Shown: positions 1 through 9,094, counted from the stretch's first letter. The stretch is DNA of 64,000 nt from Lentilitoribacter sp039986595 (GCA_039986595.1 JBDWQJ010000004.1:186001-250000), one strand, 5' to 3'. A program made the numbers and translations. The notes: generated by a model not told the origin, from the sequence alone.

Positions 1-1037
1 CTAACTGCAGTTAACTTATATATTTGATCTGTGATTTCCCCAATTGGATGCTGTGTTTCAACAGCCCCAATCTCGAACGCGACTTTTGGCATTCCGTAAA
101 CAACACAAGATTTTTCGTCTTGGCCGATTGTACGAGCGCCAGCTTCGCGCATTTCTAAAAGCCCGCTTGCACCATCGCGACCCATGCCTGTTAAGATCAC
201 GCCAACGGCGTTCTTTCTGGCAATTTTGGCAACAGATCGGAACAAAACATCTACCGACGGGCAATGCCCTGAAACCGGATCGCCTTCGATCAAGCTGATG
301 CGTGGTGCTGTTTGGTTAACAACTTCCATTTGACGTGTGCCGCCCGGGGCGAGCAATACTTTACCCACTTCAAGACGATCACCATCTTCTGCTTCTTTAA
401 CAACAGGCGCTGAAAGTCGGTCTAATCTGTTCGCAAAGCTGCCAGTAAATGCTGGTGGCATATGTTGCGTAATAACTGTGGGTGGGCAATTTTCCGGAAA
501 TTTTGAAATAACCTGAATAAGCGCTTCAACACCACCGGTTGACGAACCAATAGAAATGATTTTGCGCGCTGGTATATAATTTTCATAACCCGGTTGCTTG
601 GCTGGTTGACTGGTCTGCGGTGCAGCGCTTGCATATGAGGTACGCTTTGAGCGACCAGCAGCTTTGACAACATCTGGAAGACCCGCAAACGGAGAAGTGT
701 CGCCAGGACTTGGCTTGCCAATACAATCAAATGCACCGATTTCAAGCGCTGACAACGTAGCTTGTGCACCGCGATGCGTAAGCGTTGATACCATAATAAC
801 TGGCATTGGACGCAATGTCATAATCTTCTCAAGAAATTCGAGACCATTCATATTTGGCATCTCGATATCAAGCGTTACGACATCAGGATTAAGAGACTTG
901 ATCGCGCCGCGCGCTTCCATCGCATCACCTGCTTCACCAACAACCTGAATTTCAGGATCGGCGCTCAAAACGACACGCAGGAGACCTCGCATGGTTGGCG
1001 AATCATCCACCACAAGTACTTTAACTTTATTGAGCAT
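1..1037 (-). CDS. cheB: CheB, chemotaxis methylesterase/glutamine deamidase (C-terminus cut by window edge)
   Basis: CheB removes methyl groups from chemoreceptors and deamidates receptor glutamines when its receiver domain is phosphorylated by CheA. The ATG lies at 1035-1037 and 345 complete codons are present with no stop before the left edge, so only the last few residues should be missing. The receiver domain has the acidic pair D11-D12 and phospho-acceptor D57 (DIEMP). After a linker of about 30 residues comes the esterase domain with the catalytic triad S166 (GSSTGG), H192 (TQHMP) and D288 (GMGRDGA). It follows cheR by 6 bp on the same strand and is the distal visible gene of the chemotaxis operon. 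Family and function are secure. Confidence 0.95.
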   Translation of the reverse strand, partial: MLNKVKVLVVDDSPTMRGLLRVVLSADPEIQVVGEAGDAMEARGAIKSLNPDVVTLDIEMPNMNGLEFLEKIMTLRPMPVIMVSTLTHRGAQATLSALEIGAFDCIGKPSPGDTSPFAGLPDVVKAAGRSKRTSYASAAPQTSQPAKQPGYENYIPARKIISIGSSTGGVEALIQVISKFPENCPPTVITQHMPPAFTGSFANRLDRLSAPVVKEAEDGDRLEVGKVLLAPGGTRQMEVVNQTAPRISLIEGDPVSGHCPSVDVLFRSVAKIARKNAVGVILTGMGRDGASGLLEMREAGARTIGQDEKSCVVYGMPKVAFEIGAVETQHPIGEITDQIYKLTAV

Positions 1038-1043
1038 GACGAT

Positions 1044-1922
1044 TTACCCCTCAAACCTAAAGGCTGTGACGCCTACATTGTTAAAGCGAGCTTTCGCAGG
1101 TCCAGACAAACGTTCTGAGTGACCGATATAAAGATATCCATCCTTTAACAAAACATCTGAATAACGTTGCCAAATTTTCGCCTGGGTTGGATCGTCGAAA
1201 TAAATCACAACATTTCGGCAAAAAATGACATCGAACTTGCCTTTAAACGGCCAGTTTGCAATCAGATTAAGCTCCCTGAAGGAAATGAGATCCTTCACAT
1301 GATCTTTTACTTGATACTTACCTTGGCCAAGCTCATTGAAATAATCTTTGCGGAACTGCTGCCCCACTGGTTCAATGGCATCGGTGGTATAAATACCTTC
1401 ACTTGCAGAAGCGACAACTTTTGGATCAATATCCGATGCAAGCAATCTAAAATCGTATTTCGCAGCATCCGGGAACATCGACAAAATTGTCATTGCCAGT
1501 GAATAAGGCTCATGCCCCAATGAACAAGCTGATGACCAAATTCGTACGCGCCCACCCGCTTTTGCACGGCTAATTAACGCAGGAAGAACATCACTTGCAA
1601 GGTGCTCAAAATGATGACGCTCACGATAAAACTTGGTGAAATTTGTGGTGAGTTGAGAAAGCATTTCGCGGCGCTCTTCCGCACCGCGCTCTGAACCAAC
1701 CAATTCACAATATTGTCTGAAGCTTGAAAGCCCAATTTTCCTTAAACGTTTGGAGAGACGCGAATAAACAAGCGAAGCCTTGCTTTCGTTTAAGAATATG
1801 CCAGCGTCGGCGTAAATCATATCAGCAATATCTGACAGATCGCGACGCGTCAGCGGTGAATCACCAGAAACCAATTGTTCTGATGGTGATCCATTTGACA
1901 TAATTGAACTCGAAATACTCAT
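1044..1922 (-). CDS. cheR: CheR, chemoreceptor glutamate methyltransferase
   Basis: CheR uses S-adenosylmethionine to methylate glutamates of chemoreceptors, the adaptation reaction opposed by CheB. The 292-residue protein has the N-terminal all-helical CheR_N domain and a Rossmann methyltransferase domain. The methyl-donor motif reads IWSSACSLGHEPYSLAM, with EPYS conserved and His at a position that is often Glu or Gln in relatives. RNVVIYFD and the C-terminal IGHSERL stretch are also typical. It sits 13 bp downstream of cheA and 6 bp upstream of cheB, so it is co-transcribed with them. No C-terminal VxxR-type tail binder or TPR domain is visible. Confidence 0.95.
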   Translation of the reverse strand: MSISSSIMSNGSPSEQLVSGDSPLTRRDLSDIADMIYADAGIFLNESKASLVYSRLSKRLRKIGLSSFRQYCELVGSERGAEERREMLSQLTTNFTKFYRERHHFEHLASDVLPALISRAKAGGRVRIWSSACSLGHEPYSLAMTILSMFPDAAKYDFRLLASDIDPKVVASASEGIYTTDAIEPVGQQFRKDYFNELGQGKYQVKDHVKDLISFRELNLIANWPFKGKFDVIFCRNVVIYFDDPTQAKIWQRYSDVLLKDGYLYIGHSERLSGPAKARFNNVGVTAFRFEG

Positions 1923-1935
1923 TACAAATCTGTCC

Positions 1936-4284
1936 TTAAGCTGACATTAATTCATCGATTGCAAGGCTTTGACCTTTAGAAGCCGACACAATCATGTCGA
2001 CATCAAGGATAAGCGCCACGCGGCCATCGCCAAGAATGGTCGCCGCTGCAATTCCAGGAACATTGGAATAGTTTGACTCCAAGCTCTTAATAACAACCTG
2101 ACGCTGACCTTGGATCGCATCGACCATAAGCGCGCGCTGGCCACCGCCTTCGCTTTCAACCAGCAAGGCAACACCTTCGATTGGATCAGCAGGTTCATCA
2201 CGGAAGTTCAAAATCTCACCAACATCAACAAGTGGACAGAATGTTTCGCGAATAGCGATCAAGCGCTGTTTTGCACCAAATCCATGGATGTCAGATTTCT
2301 CCGGCTGCAATGTTTCAACAATCGCAGTTAGTGGAACAACAAGTGTCTGATCAGCAACAGAAACAACCATGCCATCAAGCACCGCCAAAGTAAGCGGCAG
2401 GCTCATTGAGAACACAGACCCTTTACCAGGGGTTGATTGAATTGAGATACGTCCACCCAATGACTGGATAGATTTTTTCACAACATCCATGCCCACGCCG
2501 CGGCCTGAAATATCAGACAATTTCTCAGCTGTTGAGAAACCAGGGTGGAAGATCAGATTATCAATCTCTTCATCAGATAGATTGCTTTCTGGCGTGATCA
2601 AACCATTATCTAGGGCTTTTTGTTTCACGCGCTCGCGGTTGATACCCGCGCCATCATCTTCAATCTCGATAACAATACGGCCAGAACGGTGCTTGGCTGA
2701 AAGCTTCACCATACCATTCGGATCTTTACCTGCAGCTTTGCGATCTTCAGCTGACTCAAGACCATGATCAACGGAGTTACGGATCATATGTGTTAGTGGC
2801 TCAGCAAGCTTGTCGATGACGGTTTTATCCACCTCGGTGTTTTCACCTTCGGTAACCAAACGTACGCTTTTGCCAACCATATCTGCAATTTCTCGCACAA
2901 TACGTGACATGCGCTGGAAGACAGGCTTCACAGGCTGAGCGCGGATGGCCATCACGCTATCTTGAATTTCGCGCGTTAGCTGGTTCAATTCATCCAAACC
3001 AAGATTAATATTATTGCCTTGGCCACTTACAGTTTCTTCGCTTTCGCCTACACTTTGGGCAAGCATTGCCTGGTTGATCACCAGCTCACCAACCAAGTTG
3101 ATCAAGCGATCTACACGATCAAGATCCACACGAATTTGTTGTGTTGGTGCAACGGCAGAAACTTTAGGCTTTTTAGCCGGTTCTTTAGCAATTGGGGATG
3201 CAGCTTTTGCTGGTTCTTTTGCAGGTGCTGGCGCAGGAGCGGCAGCTTTTGGAGCCGCAGGTGCCGGAGCAGGTGTTGATGAAGGCGCGGGTGTTGGTGC
3301 AGCAGGTGCTTCAGCAACTGGTGTTGGCGCAGGTGCAACTTTTTCTTCTGGCTCACCCAACATAGAAAGATCAAACGGGACTGGTACCATTGGCGCTTCT
3401 TCGCCATCAGCATCCGCATCGCCACGGCCTGCAGAAACTTCAAGTTTGCAATCCCATTCAGCAAATTCAAAGACCTGACGAATAGCATCTTCATCATTTT
3501 CTGTTGTGAGTGTGACGCTCCAAGTTAGGTAGGAATCTTCAGGATCCATCCCATCTAGTTCAGGCAACGCTTCTGCATTACAGCGTACTTCCATCTGACC
3601 AAGCTGGGCAAGATCTCTAAAGAGAAGTGCTGTGTCATTACCTTTTGCATAAAGTCCAGCATTAGGCTTGAATTCAATCGTAAACACGTTGCCGTCAACA
3701 GCTTCGGTAGGTGCGTCTTCAGCCGGTGCAACATCATCCATATCATCAAACGAAAACGGAACAGGTTGAAAACCACTGTCATCGCTTGGGGCGGGAGCGG
3801 CTTCTTCTACTGCGGGAGCTGCAGCAACCGGTTCTTCAGCAACAGGAGCCGCTTCAGGTGCAGCTGCAACTTCTGGCGCTGCGTCTCCATCTGGTAATGG
3901 CTGGCCGTTTGCCAATGCTTCAAGATCTTTAGCAAGTGTCGATGAACGCGCTGGATCGACAGTGCCGCCGTCTCTGGCTGCTGCGGTTAAATCTGCCAAG
4001 ACATCTGCAGATTTAAGCATAACCTTCATGACGGTTTCATCTGGATCCAATTTGTTGGAACGAACACAATCGAGCGTTGTTTCAAATACGTGGGCAAATG
4101 CCACAAGGTCATCTAGACCAAATGCACCTGCACCCCCTTTAATGGAATGAACTGCACGAAATACCGCGTTCACCGTTTCAGGATCGTCATCACCATCATT
4201 CATGGCGAGAAGTCCTGTTTCCAGTTCTGTCAGTTGTTCTTCACATTCTTGGAAGAAAATTTCCTTGATTTCGTTCATATCCAT
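1936..4284 (-). CDS. cheA: CheA, chemotaxis sensor histidine kinase
   Basis: CheA is the receptor-coupled kinase that phosphorylates CheY and CheB. In the 782-residue protein the Hpt domain carries phospho-accepting H46 (AVHSIKGG). An Ala/Pro/Glu-rich linker follows (about 130-190), then a P2-like response-regulator docking region (about 200-290) and a second Ala/Pro-rich linker. The dimerisation helices start at about residue 385 (QQIRVDLDRVDRL). The HATPase core has an N box near 496-510 (MIRNSVDHGLE) and a G box near 598 (GRGVGMDVV). A CheW-like domain occupies the last 130 residues. The two low-complexity linkers make it longer than the E. coli protein. It follows cheY by 37 bp. No separate cheW gene lies between it and cheR, where related clusters have one. 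Confidence 0.96.
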   Translation of the reverse strand: MDMNEIKEIFFQECEEQLTELETGLLAMNDGDDDPETVNAVFRAVHSIKGGAGAFGLDDLVAFAHVFETTLDCVRSNKLDPDETVMKVMLKSADVLADLTAAARDGGTVDPARSSTLAKDLEALANGQPLPDGDAAPEVAAAPEAAPVAEEPVAAAPAVEEAAPAPSDDSGFQPVPFSFDDMDDVAPAEDAPTEAVDGNVFTIEFKPNAGLYAKGNDTALLFRDLAQLGQMEVRCNAEALPELDGMDPEDSYLTWSVTLTTENDEDAIRQVFEFAEWDCKLEVSAGRGDADADGEEAPMVPVPFDLSMLGEPEEKVAPAPTPVAEAPAAPTPAPSSTPAPAPAAPKAAAPAPAPAKEPAKAASPIAKEPAKKPKVSAVAPTQQIRVDLDRVDRLINLVGELVINQAMLAQSVGESEETVSGQGNNINLGLDELNQLTREIQDSVMAIRAQPVKPVFQRMSRIVREIADMVGKSVRLVTEGENTEVDKTVIDKLAEPLTHMIRNSVDHGLESAEDRKAAGKDPNGMVKLSAKHRSGRIVIEIEDDGAGINRERVKQKALDNGLITPESNLSDEEIDNLIFHPGFSTAEKLSDISGRGVGMDVVKKSIQSLGGRISIQSTPGKGSVFSMSLPLTLAVLDGMVVSVADQTLVVPLTAIVETLQPEKSDIHGFGAKQRLIAIRETFCPLVDVGEILNFRDEPADPIEGVALLVESEGGGQRALMVDAIQGQRQVVIKSLESNYSNVPGIAAATILGDGRVALILDVDMIVSASKGQSLAIDELMSA

Positions 4285-4321
4285 GAGGAAAAAGTCCTAT
4301 TAGGCAGTATTTAAATTCAAA

Positions 4322-4687
4322 TTAGGCTGTAACGCGCTCAATTGCGGATACGAGTTTTGTCGGGTCAAATGGTTTGACGATCCACCCGGTGGCACCAGCT
4401 TGACGGGCACGGTTCTTTTTCTCGTCATCGCTCTCAGTGGTCAAAACAAGAATAGGAACACTTCTGTAACGCTCGTTTTGACGAACACCCTCGATAAAAC
4501 CAAAGCCATCTAGGCGTGGCATGTTGATATCTGTAACGATCACATCAGGATTAGACTCTTCTAAAACCTCAAGCCCCTCCATGCCGTCCTCAGCTTGCAC
4601 AGTATCAAAACCGGCATTGTTGAGTGTTACCAAGAGCATGTTTCTGATCGTGCGCGAATCATCGACCGTGAGTACTTTAGTTTTCAT
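4322..4687 (-). CDS. cheY: CheY-type single-domain response regulator
   Basis: This is a stand-alone receiver domain of 121 residues that takes a phosphate from CheA and acts on the flagellar motor, or serves as a phosphate sink where two CheY proteins exist. The phosphorylation site is D53 (VTDINMP), the acidic pair is D9-D10, the switch Thr is in LTTESDD near residue 83, and the conserved Lys is in VKPFDP near 105. Its ATG overlaps the stop of the upstream STAS gene by one base (TAATG), so the two are translationally coupled. In rhizobial clusters the gene at this place is cheY1, the phosphate sink. Which role applies here cannot be read from sequence. Confidence 0.93.
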   Translation of the reverse strand: MKTKVLTVDDSRTIRNMLLVTLNNAGFDTVQAEDGMEGLEVLEESNPDVIVTDINMPRLDGFGFIEGVRQNERYRSVPILVLTTESDDEKKNRARQAGATGWIVKPFDPTKLVSAIERVTA

Positions 4688-4989
4688 TACGCTGTCTCCT
4701 TTGATGGCAATACTTCGCCAGATATTCCTAGTAATTTTAATGTGTTCTCAAAAGCTTCTGACATGGTCCCGATCAATAAGCTTTTACCATCTGCATCCCA
4801 TGTCTTTTTTGCTGCCAGCAGCACCTGAACGCATTGCGCCCCCGATTTTCTTACATCTGCTGCATCAATCTCGACATTGTGCCCTTTAAGCTCAACCAAC
4901 TGAGCATGCATGGCACTTACGGCATTCAAGTCCAGATTGTCTGGAAGCTTAAGGATGCTTGGTGCTTCAGTCTCGTCACCCATGTTCAT
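4687..4989 (-). CDS. STAS-domain protein heading the chemotaxis operon
   Basis: A 100-residue STAS-fold protein of the anti-sigma-factor-antagonist type. The fold is suggested by LKLPDNLDLNAVSAMHAQL at the start and by VEIDAADVRKSGAQCVQVLL, which matches the phospho-serine loop region of SpoIIAA-like proteins (the Ser of KSGAQ at about residue 57). Small STAS proteins (called orf2 or cheX-like) stand just before cheY in rhizobial and Caulobacter-type chemotaxis clusters, and this gene holds that place. Its biochemical role is not established. It is the first gene of the minus-strand run, so the operon promoter should lie upstream, above position 4990. Confidence 0.85.
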   Translation of the reverse strand: MNMGDETEAPSILKLPDNLDLNAVSAMHAQLVELKGHNVEIDAADVRKSGAQCVQVLLAAKKTWDADGKSLLIGTMSEAFENTLKLLGISGEVLPSKETA

Positions 4990-5633
4990 TCCTTTTGACG
5001 TTAAAATTACGATTCCGGCTATTGCGCGCTGATCCAGTCGTCACAATAGCCATTGAAAATGGTGCGAAGCTTTGCGGCTGCGCATATCGCGCCAACAAAT
5101 CTTCGATAAATGAATAAGGAAAATTCCACACGGTGGTCGAAACAAACAACGCATTGTTGCTTAATTGCTGCCCCCGTTTTGCAATGTCTTTCGCATTAAA
5201 TAACAATGCGTATCCCCACTCGCTACAATTTCGATTGTAAACTGGACATAGACCAAATCTTGGAATGAATGCAGAACGCCCGACAGCATTCGAAACTCAA
5301 AACGAGACAAGACCATTTTGGTCCATTTACAAAATGAAAAAATCCGGATCAGAACCGGTGCGACGATAGAGCATCATGCTGTTGTGTAAGAAGTTGGGAA
5401 ACCCGAACTTTTACGCAAATCAACGCAAGTACAATTTTTATGGTTAATTCCTTGCCTGAAGGTTAACGTAATGAAATGAATTTTCACAAAATGGCACAGA
5501 CATCATGTTTTTAGGGTTTTTCGACCCCAATTTTTATGAAAAGCCTCAGGCAAGTTTGGTAAGACATCATTGACCAAGCAATAATTTGCGTAACTTTCTT
5601 ATTATAGAAAGCTGTTCTTGAGGGATTTAAGCA
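4990..5633. other. Long intergenic region upstream of the chemotaxis operon
   Basis: About 640 bases with no convincing gene. A 76-codon minus-strand reading frame (4976-5206) overlaps the STAS start and resembles nothing known to me. Visible elements are ATGGTTAA at 5440-5447 (the complement is the CtrA-like half-site TTAACCAT), GGTTAAC at 5461-5467, and an inverted repeat CATTTTG/CAAAATG at 5314-5320 and 5330-5336. The chemotaxis operon promoter should be here, but I could not pick a convincing -35/-10 pair. Confidence 0.4.
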
Positions 5634-5750
5634 ATGAGTATACTAGGTATTTGTGCCGCAATCATCGCACTTAAAACCATGATGACGTTTCTAGTTGTCA
5701 TGCGCATCAACAAACCAGACACACCTGAGCAGCACGAACTATTTTATTAG
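5634..5750 (+). CDS. Candidate small membrane peptide, 38 residues
   Basis: An ATG at 5634 opens 38 codons ending in TAG at 5750, preceded by a good ribosome-binding sequence GAGGGA at 5620-5625 with an 8-base spacer. The product has one hydrophobic stretch over roughly residues 3-23 (ILGICAAIIALKTMMTFLVV, interrupted by one Lys) followed by a polar tail (RINKPDTPEQHELFY). This is the pattern of a single-span inner-membrane miniprotein. I recognise no family. It stands alone between the chemotaxis operon and the SulP gene. The ribosome-binding site and membrane pattern argue for a gene, but chance cannot be excluded at this length. Confidence 0.5.
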   Translation: MSILGICAAIIALKTMMTFLVVMRINKPDTPEQHELFY

Positions 5751-5809
5751 TTCCGATCAAAACTTAAGAGATATTTACCTTACTTAGTAAGCTTAAGGCA
5801 CCATTAAAG

Positions 5810-7423
5810 CTAATGGCCACCACCGCCTAACGCACCAATTTTGATCGAATAATCAGCTGCAATTTCGTAATCTGGATCATCGTCAGAATCCACAACCAGC
5901 TGACCTGCTCGCTCTAAAAGCTTGTGGCAATCGCGCGATAGGTGGCGCAATTGAACCGATTTACCTTCTGCCTGATACTTAACCGCCACGGCATCAATAA
6001 CCTGAAGCGCTGATTGATCAGCAACGCGGCTCGACGCAAAATCAATAATCACACGATCAGGATCGTTCTTTGGATCGAACAGTTCCATGAAGCCTTCAGA
6101 TGAGCCGAAGAATAGTGGGCCAAAGATCTCATAAGTTTTTGATCCATCATGCGTAATTCTAGTCTTCGCTTCAATGCGCACAGCATTTGTCCAAGCGTAG
6201 GCCAATGCAGACACAATCACACCAACAACAACTGCGATCGCAAGGTCAGCGTAAACTGTCACAGCGGTCACAAGCACAATAACCAACGCATCAGTCAATG
6301 GAATTTTGCGGAACAGGCGAAGGCTCTGCCAGGCAAATGTACCTATCACCACCATGAACATTACACCCACTAGTGCTGCCAATGGAATTTGCTCAATAAG
6401 GCCAGAGGCAAACAAAATAAACACCAGTAAGAATAGCGCTGCGGAAATGCCGGATAATCTCGTACGGCCACCTGATTTCACATTGATCATCGATTGACCG
6501 ATCATTGCACAACCACCCATGCCACCAAAGAAACCTGTTACGACATTTGAAGCGCCCTGCGCCAAACATTCCTGCGATGCGCCACCTCTGCGGTTTGTCA
6601 TTTCACCCACAAGGTTTAGCGTCAAAAGACTTTCGATTAGACCAATAGCCGCTAGGATGAGCGCGTATGGGAAAATAATCTGTAACGTTTCAAGCGTGAA
6701 TGGCACGTTTGGAATAGCAAATTCTGGAAGGCCACCTTCGATAGAAGCGAGATCGCCAACACGTGGCACATCAATCCCAAAGGCAATCACCATAATGGCA
6801 ACGATGCCGATGCCGGCCAAAGGTGCTGGAATGATGTTTGAAATCTTTGGCATGCCCCAAATAATCAACATTGTCAGACCAACCAGCCCAAGGCTGATGA
6901 TCAATGGCATACCTGACATCCAGACTTTCGTTCCATCTGGTCCTGGAACTTGAAACTGGGTTAATTGTGCTAGGAAAATAACGATCGCTAGACCGTTTAC
7001 AAAACCAAGCATAACTGGATGTGGAACCAAGCGAATGAATTTACCAAGACGGAAGATACCAGCAAGTAATTGCAATATCCCCATTAAGACAACGGTCGCA
7101 AATAAGTATTGCACACCGTGCTGAGCAACAAGTGCAACCATAACAACCGCAAGCGCGCCTGTTGCGCCTGAGATCATGCCAGGACGACCACCAAATACAG
7201 CTGTGATTAAACCAACTAAAAATGCAGCATATAATCCAACCAGCGGATGAACACCCGCCACAAACGCAAATGCAACAGCCTCTGGAACTAGCGCCAATGC
7301 AACAGTTAACCCGGACAAGAGCTCAGTCTTGATCTGCATTGGTGTTAGTTTAATAGCTTCGGAATCTTTATTCGAACCGGATTTTACGCGCAGCGCAAAC
7401 GCTTTAAGCGGGTTGATAGCCAA
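5810..7423 (-). CDS. SulP family anion permease with C-terminal STAS domain
   Basis: This inner-membrane carrier of the SLC26/SulP family probably moves sulfate, bicarbonate or another anion, coupled to Na+ or H+. The 537-residue protein opens with the family signature region (LTVALALVPEAVAFAFVAG, then HPLVGLYAAF). About a dozen hydrophobic segments run to about residue 410. A cytoplasmic STAS domain follows (VRIEAKTRITHDGSKTYEI, DRVIIDFASSRVADQSALQV) up to a glycine-rich end (GALGGGGH). Length and domain order match BicA/SulP-type transporters. No carbonic anhydrase or sulfate assimilation gene is adjacent, so the substrate cannot be assigned. It forms a single-gene unit, 84 bases from the end of the next minus-strand gene. 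Confidence 0.9.
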   Translation of the reverse strand: MAINPLKAFALRVKSGSNKDSEAIKLTPMQIKTELLSGLTVALALVPEAVAFAFVAGVHPLVGLYAAFLVGLITAVFGGRPGMISGATGALAVVMVALVAQHGVQYLFATVVLMGILQLLAGIFRLGKFIRLVPHPVMLGFVNGLAIVIFLAQLTQFQVPGPDGTKVWMSGMPLIISLGLVGLTMLIIWGMPKISNIIPAPLAGIGIVAIMVIAFGIDVPRVGDLASIEGGLPEFAIPNVPFTLETLQIIFPYALILAAIGLIESLLTLNLVGEMTNRRGGASQECLAQGASNVVTGFFGGMGGCAMIGQSMINVKSGGRTRLSGISAALFLLVFILFASGLIEQIPLAALVGVMFMVVIGTFAWQSLRLFRKIPLTDALVIVLVTAVTVYADLAIAVVVGVIVSALAYAWTNAVRIEAKTRITHDGSKTYEIFGPLFFGSSEGFMELFDPKNDPDRVIIDFASSRVADQSALQVIDAVAVKYQAEGKSVQLRHLSRDCHKLLERAGQLVVDSDDDPDYEIAADYSIKIGALGGGGH

Positions 7424-7507
7424 AATATCATCTCATTTTTTTGAAGGTAAATTTGACCTTGCTTTTAAATCGATTATTTTTAATTGCAAGTCGCAGGCGT
7501 ATCTAAT

Positions 7508-8431
7508 TCACTCTTGAGCCTGTTTTTCCTTACCAAAGCGGCTAAATACCCGCCCATCAATCGTTGCCAAGCTCAAGATTATAAGTGCAAGACCAAACAT
7601 TTGGTTCAGCTGTATGGCTTCATTTAAGACAAGAACACCGAGTATAATCGCACTTGGCGGGATTAAAAACGTAACCAGCAGCAAGTTCGTTGCTCCTGCT
7701 CTCGCCAAAATTTCAAAAAACAGAATGTAAGCTAGAACTGTCGATAACAACGCCAATGCAATAAGTGCCAAAATGGAATGGAGCGATGGTATATCTAAGT
7801 TCCAAGGCTGATCGATGAGCATTACCAGCGGCAACATTAAAAATGTTGATGCGGTTACTTGTCCTGTGGCAACCGTAATCGGCTTTACGCCCAGTGTTTG
7901 AAAGCGTTTTCCGTATATTCCTGCAAAGGCATAACTTGTAGTAGCGATCAAAATTGCAATTTGCGCAAAGATATGAATACCCAGCGCTTGTAATGCATCA
8001 ATGCCTATCATGACGGCCACACCGAAAAATCCGATTAGAACACCGGCGATTTTTCGACCCGTAAGTTTTTCGTCAGTTGTTAAAAAATGTGCAACAATGA
8101 CTGTAAAAATTGGTGTGGTAGCGTTTAAGATAGAAGCCAAGCCCGAGGCTATGTGACTTTGTCCATATGCGATGAGAGAAAACGGTATGGCATTATTTAA
8201 CAATCCCATTATCAAAAATGCCAATAATATCTTTTTCTCAGTGGGGAATTTATATCCCATCGCTTTCAAGATAACATGAAGCGCGATTGCCGATAGTAAC
8301 ACACGCACTAATACAATGGTTAGTGGTGGGACATCACTAACTGCGACGCCAACAAATAAGAACGAACCACCCCAGAGAACAGACAGCGCCATCAGCATAA
8401 TCCATTCTGTTTTGCCCATCGTTTTATTCAT
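7508..8431 (-). CDS. EamA/DMT family transporter
   Basis: A 307-residue drug/metabolite transporter superfamily protein of the inner membrane with ten predicted hydrophobic segments, arranged as two EamA repeats of about 140 residues. The first repeat starts at ALSVLWGGSFLFVGVAV and the second near LIATTSYAFAGIYGKRF. Such proteins export amino acids, nucleotides or other metabolites, and the substrate cannot be read from sequence. The start MNKTMGKTEW allows a second ATG four codons in. The gene stands alone, 84 bases from the SulP start, and downstream of mscL with a terminator in between. Confidence 0.88.
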   Translation of the reverse strand: MNKTMGKTEWIMLMALSVLWGGSFLFVGVAVSDVPPLTIVLVRVLLSAIALHVILKAMGYKFPTEKKILLAFLIMGLLNNAIPFSLIAYGQSHIASGLASILNATTPIFTVIVAHFLTTDEKLTGRKIAGVLIGFFGVAVMIGIDALQALGIHIFAQIAILIATTSYAFAGIYGKRFQTLGVKPITVATGQVTASTFLMLPLVMLIDQPWNLDIPSLHSILALIALALLSTVLAYILFFEILARAGATNLLLVTFLIPPSAIILGVLVLNEAIQLNQMFGLALIILSLATIDGRVFSRFGKEKQAQE

Positions 8432-8515
8432 CTGCTTATCCTTACATCACACAACGGACAAATAGAACAAAACTTCGCACATCGCATTCTGTTTCTTGCA
8501 TGTTCTACAAATAAC

Positions 8516-8551
8516 AAAAAAGCCCCTGTTACCGGTTTGATAACAGGGGCT
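8516..8551 (-). terminator. Intrinsic terminator downstream of mscL
   Basis: The arms AGCCCCTGTTA (8521-8531) and TAACAGGGGCT (8541-8551) form a perfect 11-bp stem with a 9-base loop. On the minus strand the hairpin is followed by a run of Ts (A run at 8516-8521 on the plus strand). It lies 22 bases past the mscL stop and separates mscL from the EamA gene. Confidence 0.9.
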
Positions 8552-8572
8552 TTCAACATAAAAATTCGAAAA

Positions 8573-8986
8573 TTATTTTTTCAATAGATCGCGAATTTCT
8601 TCAAGAAGTTGAACATCTGCAGCTGGTGCTGCCGGTGCTGCTGGTTTTTCTTCTTCCTTTTTCTTCAAGTTGTTTACTGCTCTGACGAGCAAGAAGATGA
8701 TCCACGCAAGAATAACAAAATTCACAGCAACAGTTAGGAAGTTACCCCATGCAAGAACTGCACCTTGTTCTTTGGCTGCATCAAGCGCGGTTGCAGTTAC
8801 CGCATCATTTAGCGGAATGAAGTAGCTTGAAAAATCAAGCCCGCCAAAGATCGCGCTTACAATTGGCATGATGATATCGTCGACCAATGATTTAACAATA
8901 AGACCGAATGCACCACCGATAATAATACCGACTGCCATATCCATTACATTGCCCTTGGCAATGAAATCCTTAAATTCTTTTAACAT
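8573..8986 (-). CDS. mscL: MscL, large-conductance mechanosensitive channel
   Basis: MscL is a pentameric inner-membrane channel that opens under membrane tension to release solutes during osmotic downshock. The 137-residue length is normal. The N-terminal amphipathic helix (MLKEFKDFIAKGNVMDMAVG) leads into TM1 with the gating stretch VGIIIGGAFGLIVKSLVDD and the following IIMPIVS. A periplasmic loop (about 45-75) and TM2 (FVILAWIIFLLVRAVN) come next. The cytoplasmic helix (LLEEIRDLLKK) is preceded by an Ala/Pro linker. The gene is monocistronic, with a strong terminator downstream and a palindrome upstream in the region shared with the divergent DUF952-pyrD genes. Confidence 0.97.
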   Translation of the reverse strand: MLKEFKDFIAKGNVMDMAVGIIIGGAFGLIVKSLVDDIIMPIVSAIFGGLDFSSYFIPLNDAVTATALDAAKEQGAVLAWGNFLTVAVNFVILAWIIFLLVRAVNNLKKKEEEKPAAPAAPAADVQLLEEIRDLLKK

Positions 8987-9074
8987 ATATTTATCCCCCG
9001 AAGGTAAAAGTTGTATAGTAAGACCGCGGCCAAACTACTAGATTTCCTAGAAATTTCAACATGTAAGTCGAGAC

Positions 9075-9094
9075 ATCACGTAAATATACGTGAT
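9075..9094. promoter_or_regulatory. 20-bp palindrome between mscL and DUF952-pyrD
   Basis: ATCACGTA (9075-9082) and TACGTGAT (9087-9094) are perfect 8-bp inverted arms around AATA. TTGACA follows directly at 9095-9100 and could be a -35 element for the plus-strand genes. The site is about 85-90 bases from both divergent starts. A dimeric regulator site is the simplest reading. No -10 at good spacing is obvious. Confidence 0.5.

Noticed and set aside
4976..5206. 76-codon minus-strand reading frame upstream of the STAS gene
   Set aside because: It overlaps the STAS start by 14 bases, has no recognisable domain and no good ribosome-binding site; probably chance in a long gap.
5810..7423. Assignment of the SulP protein to a specific sulfate or bicarbonate transporter
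   Set aside because: No linked pathway gene and no diagnostic residue read by eye.
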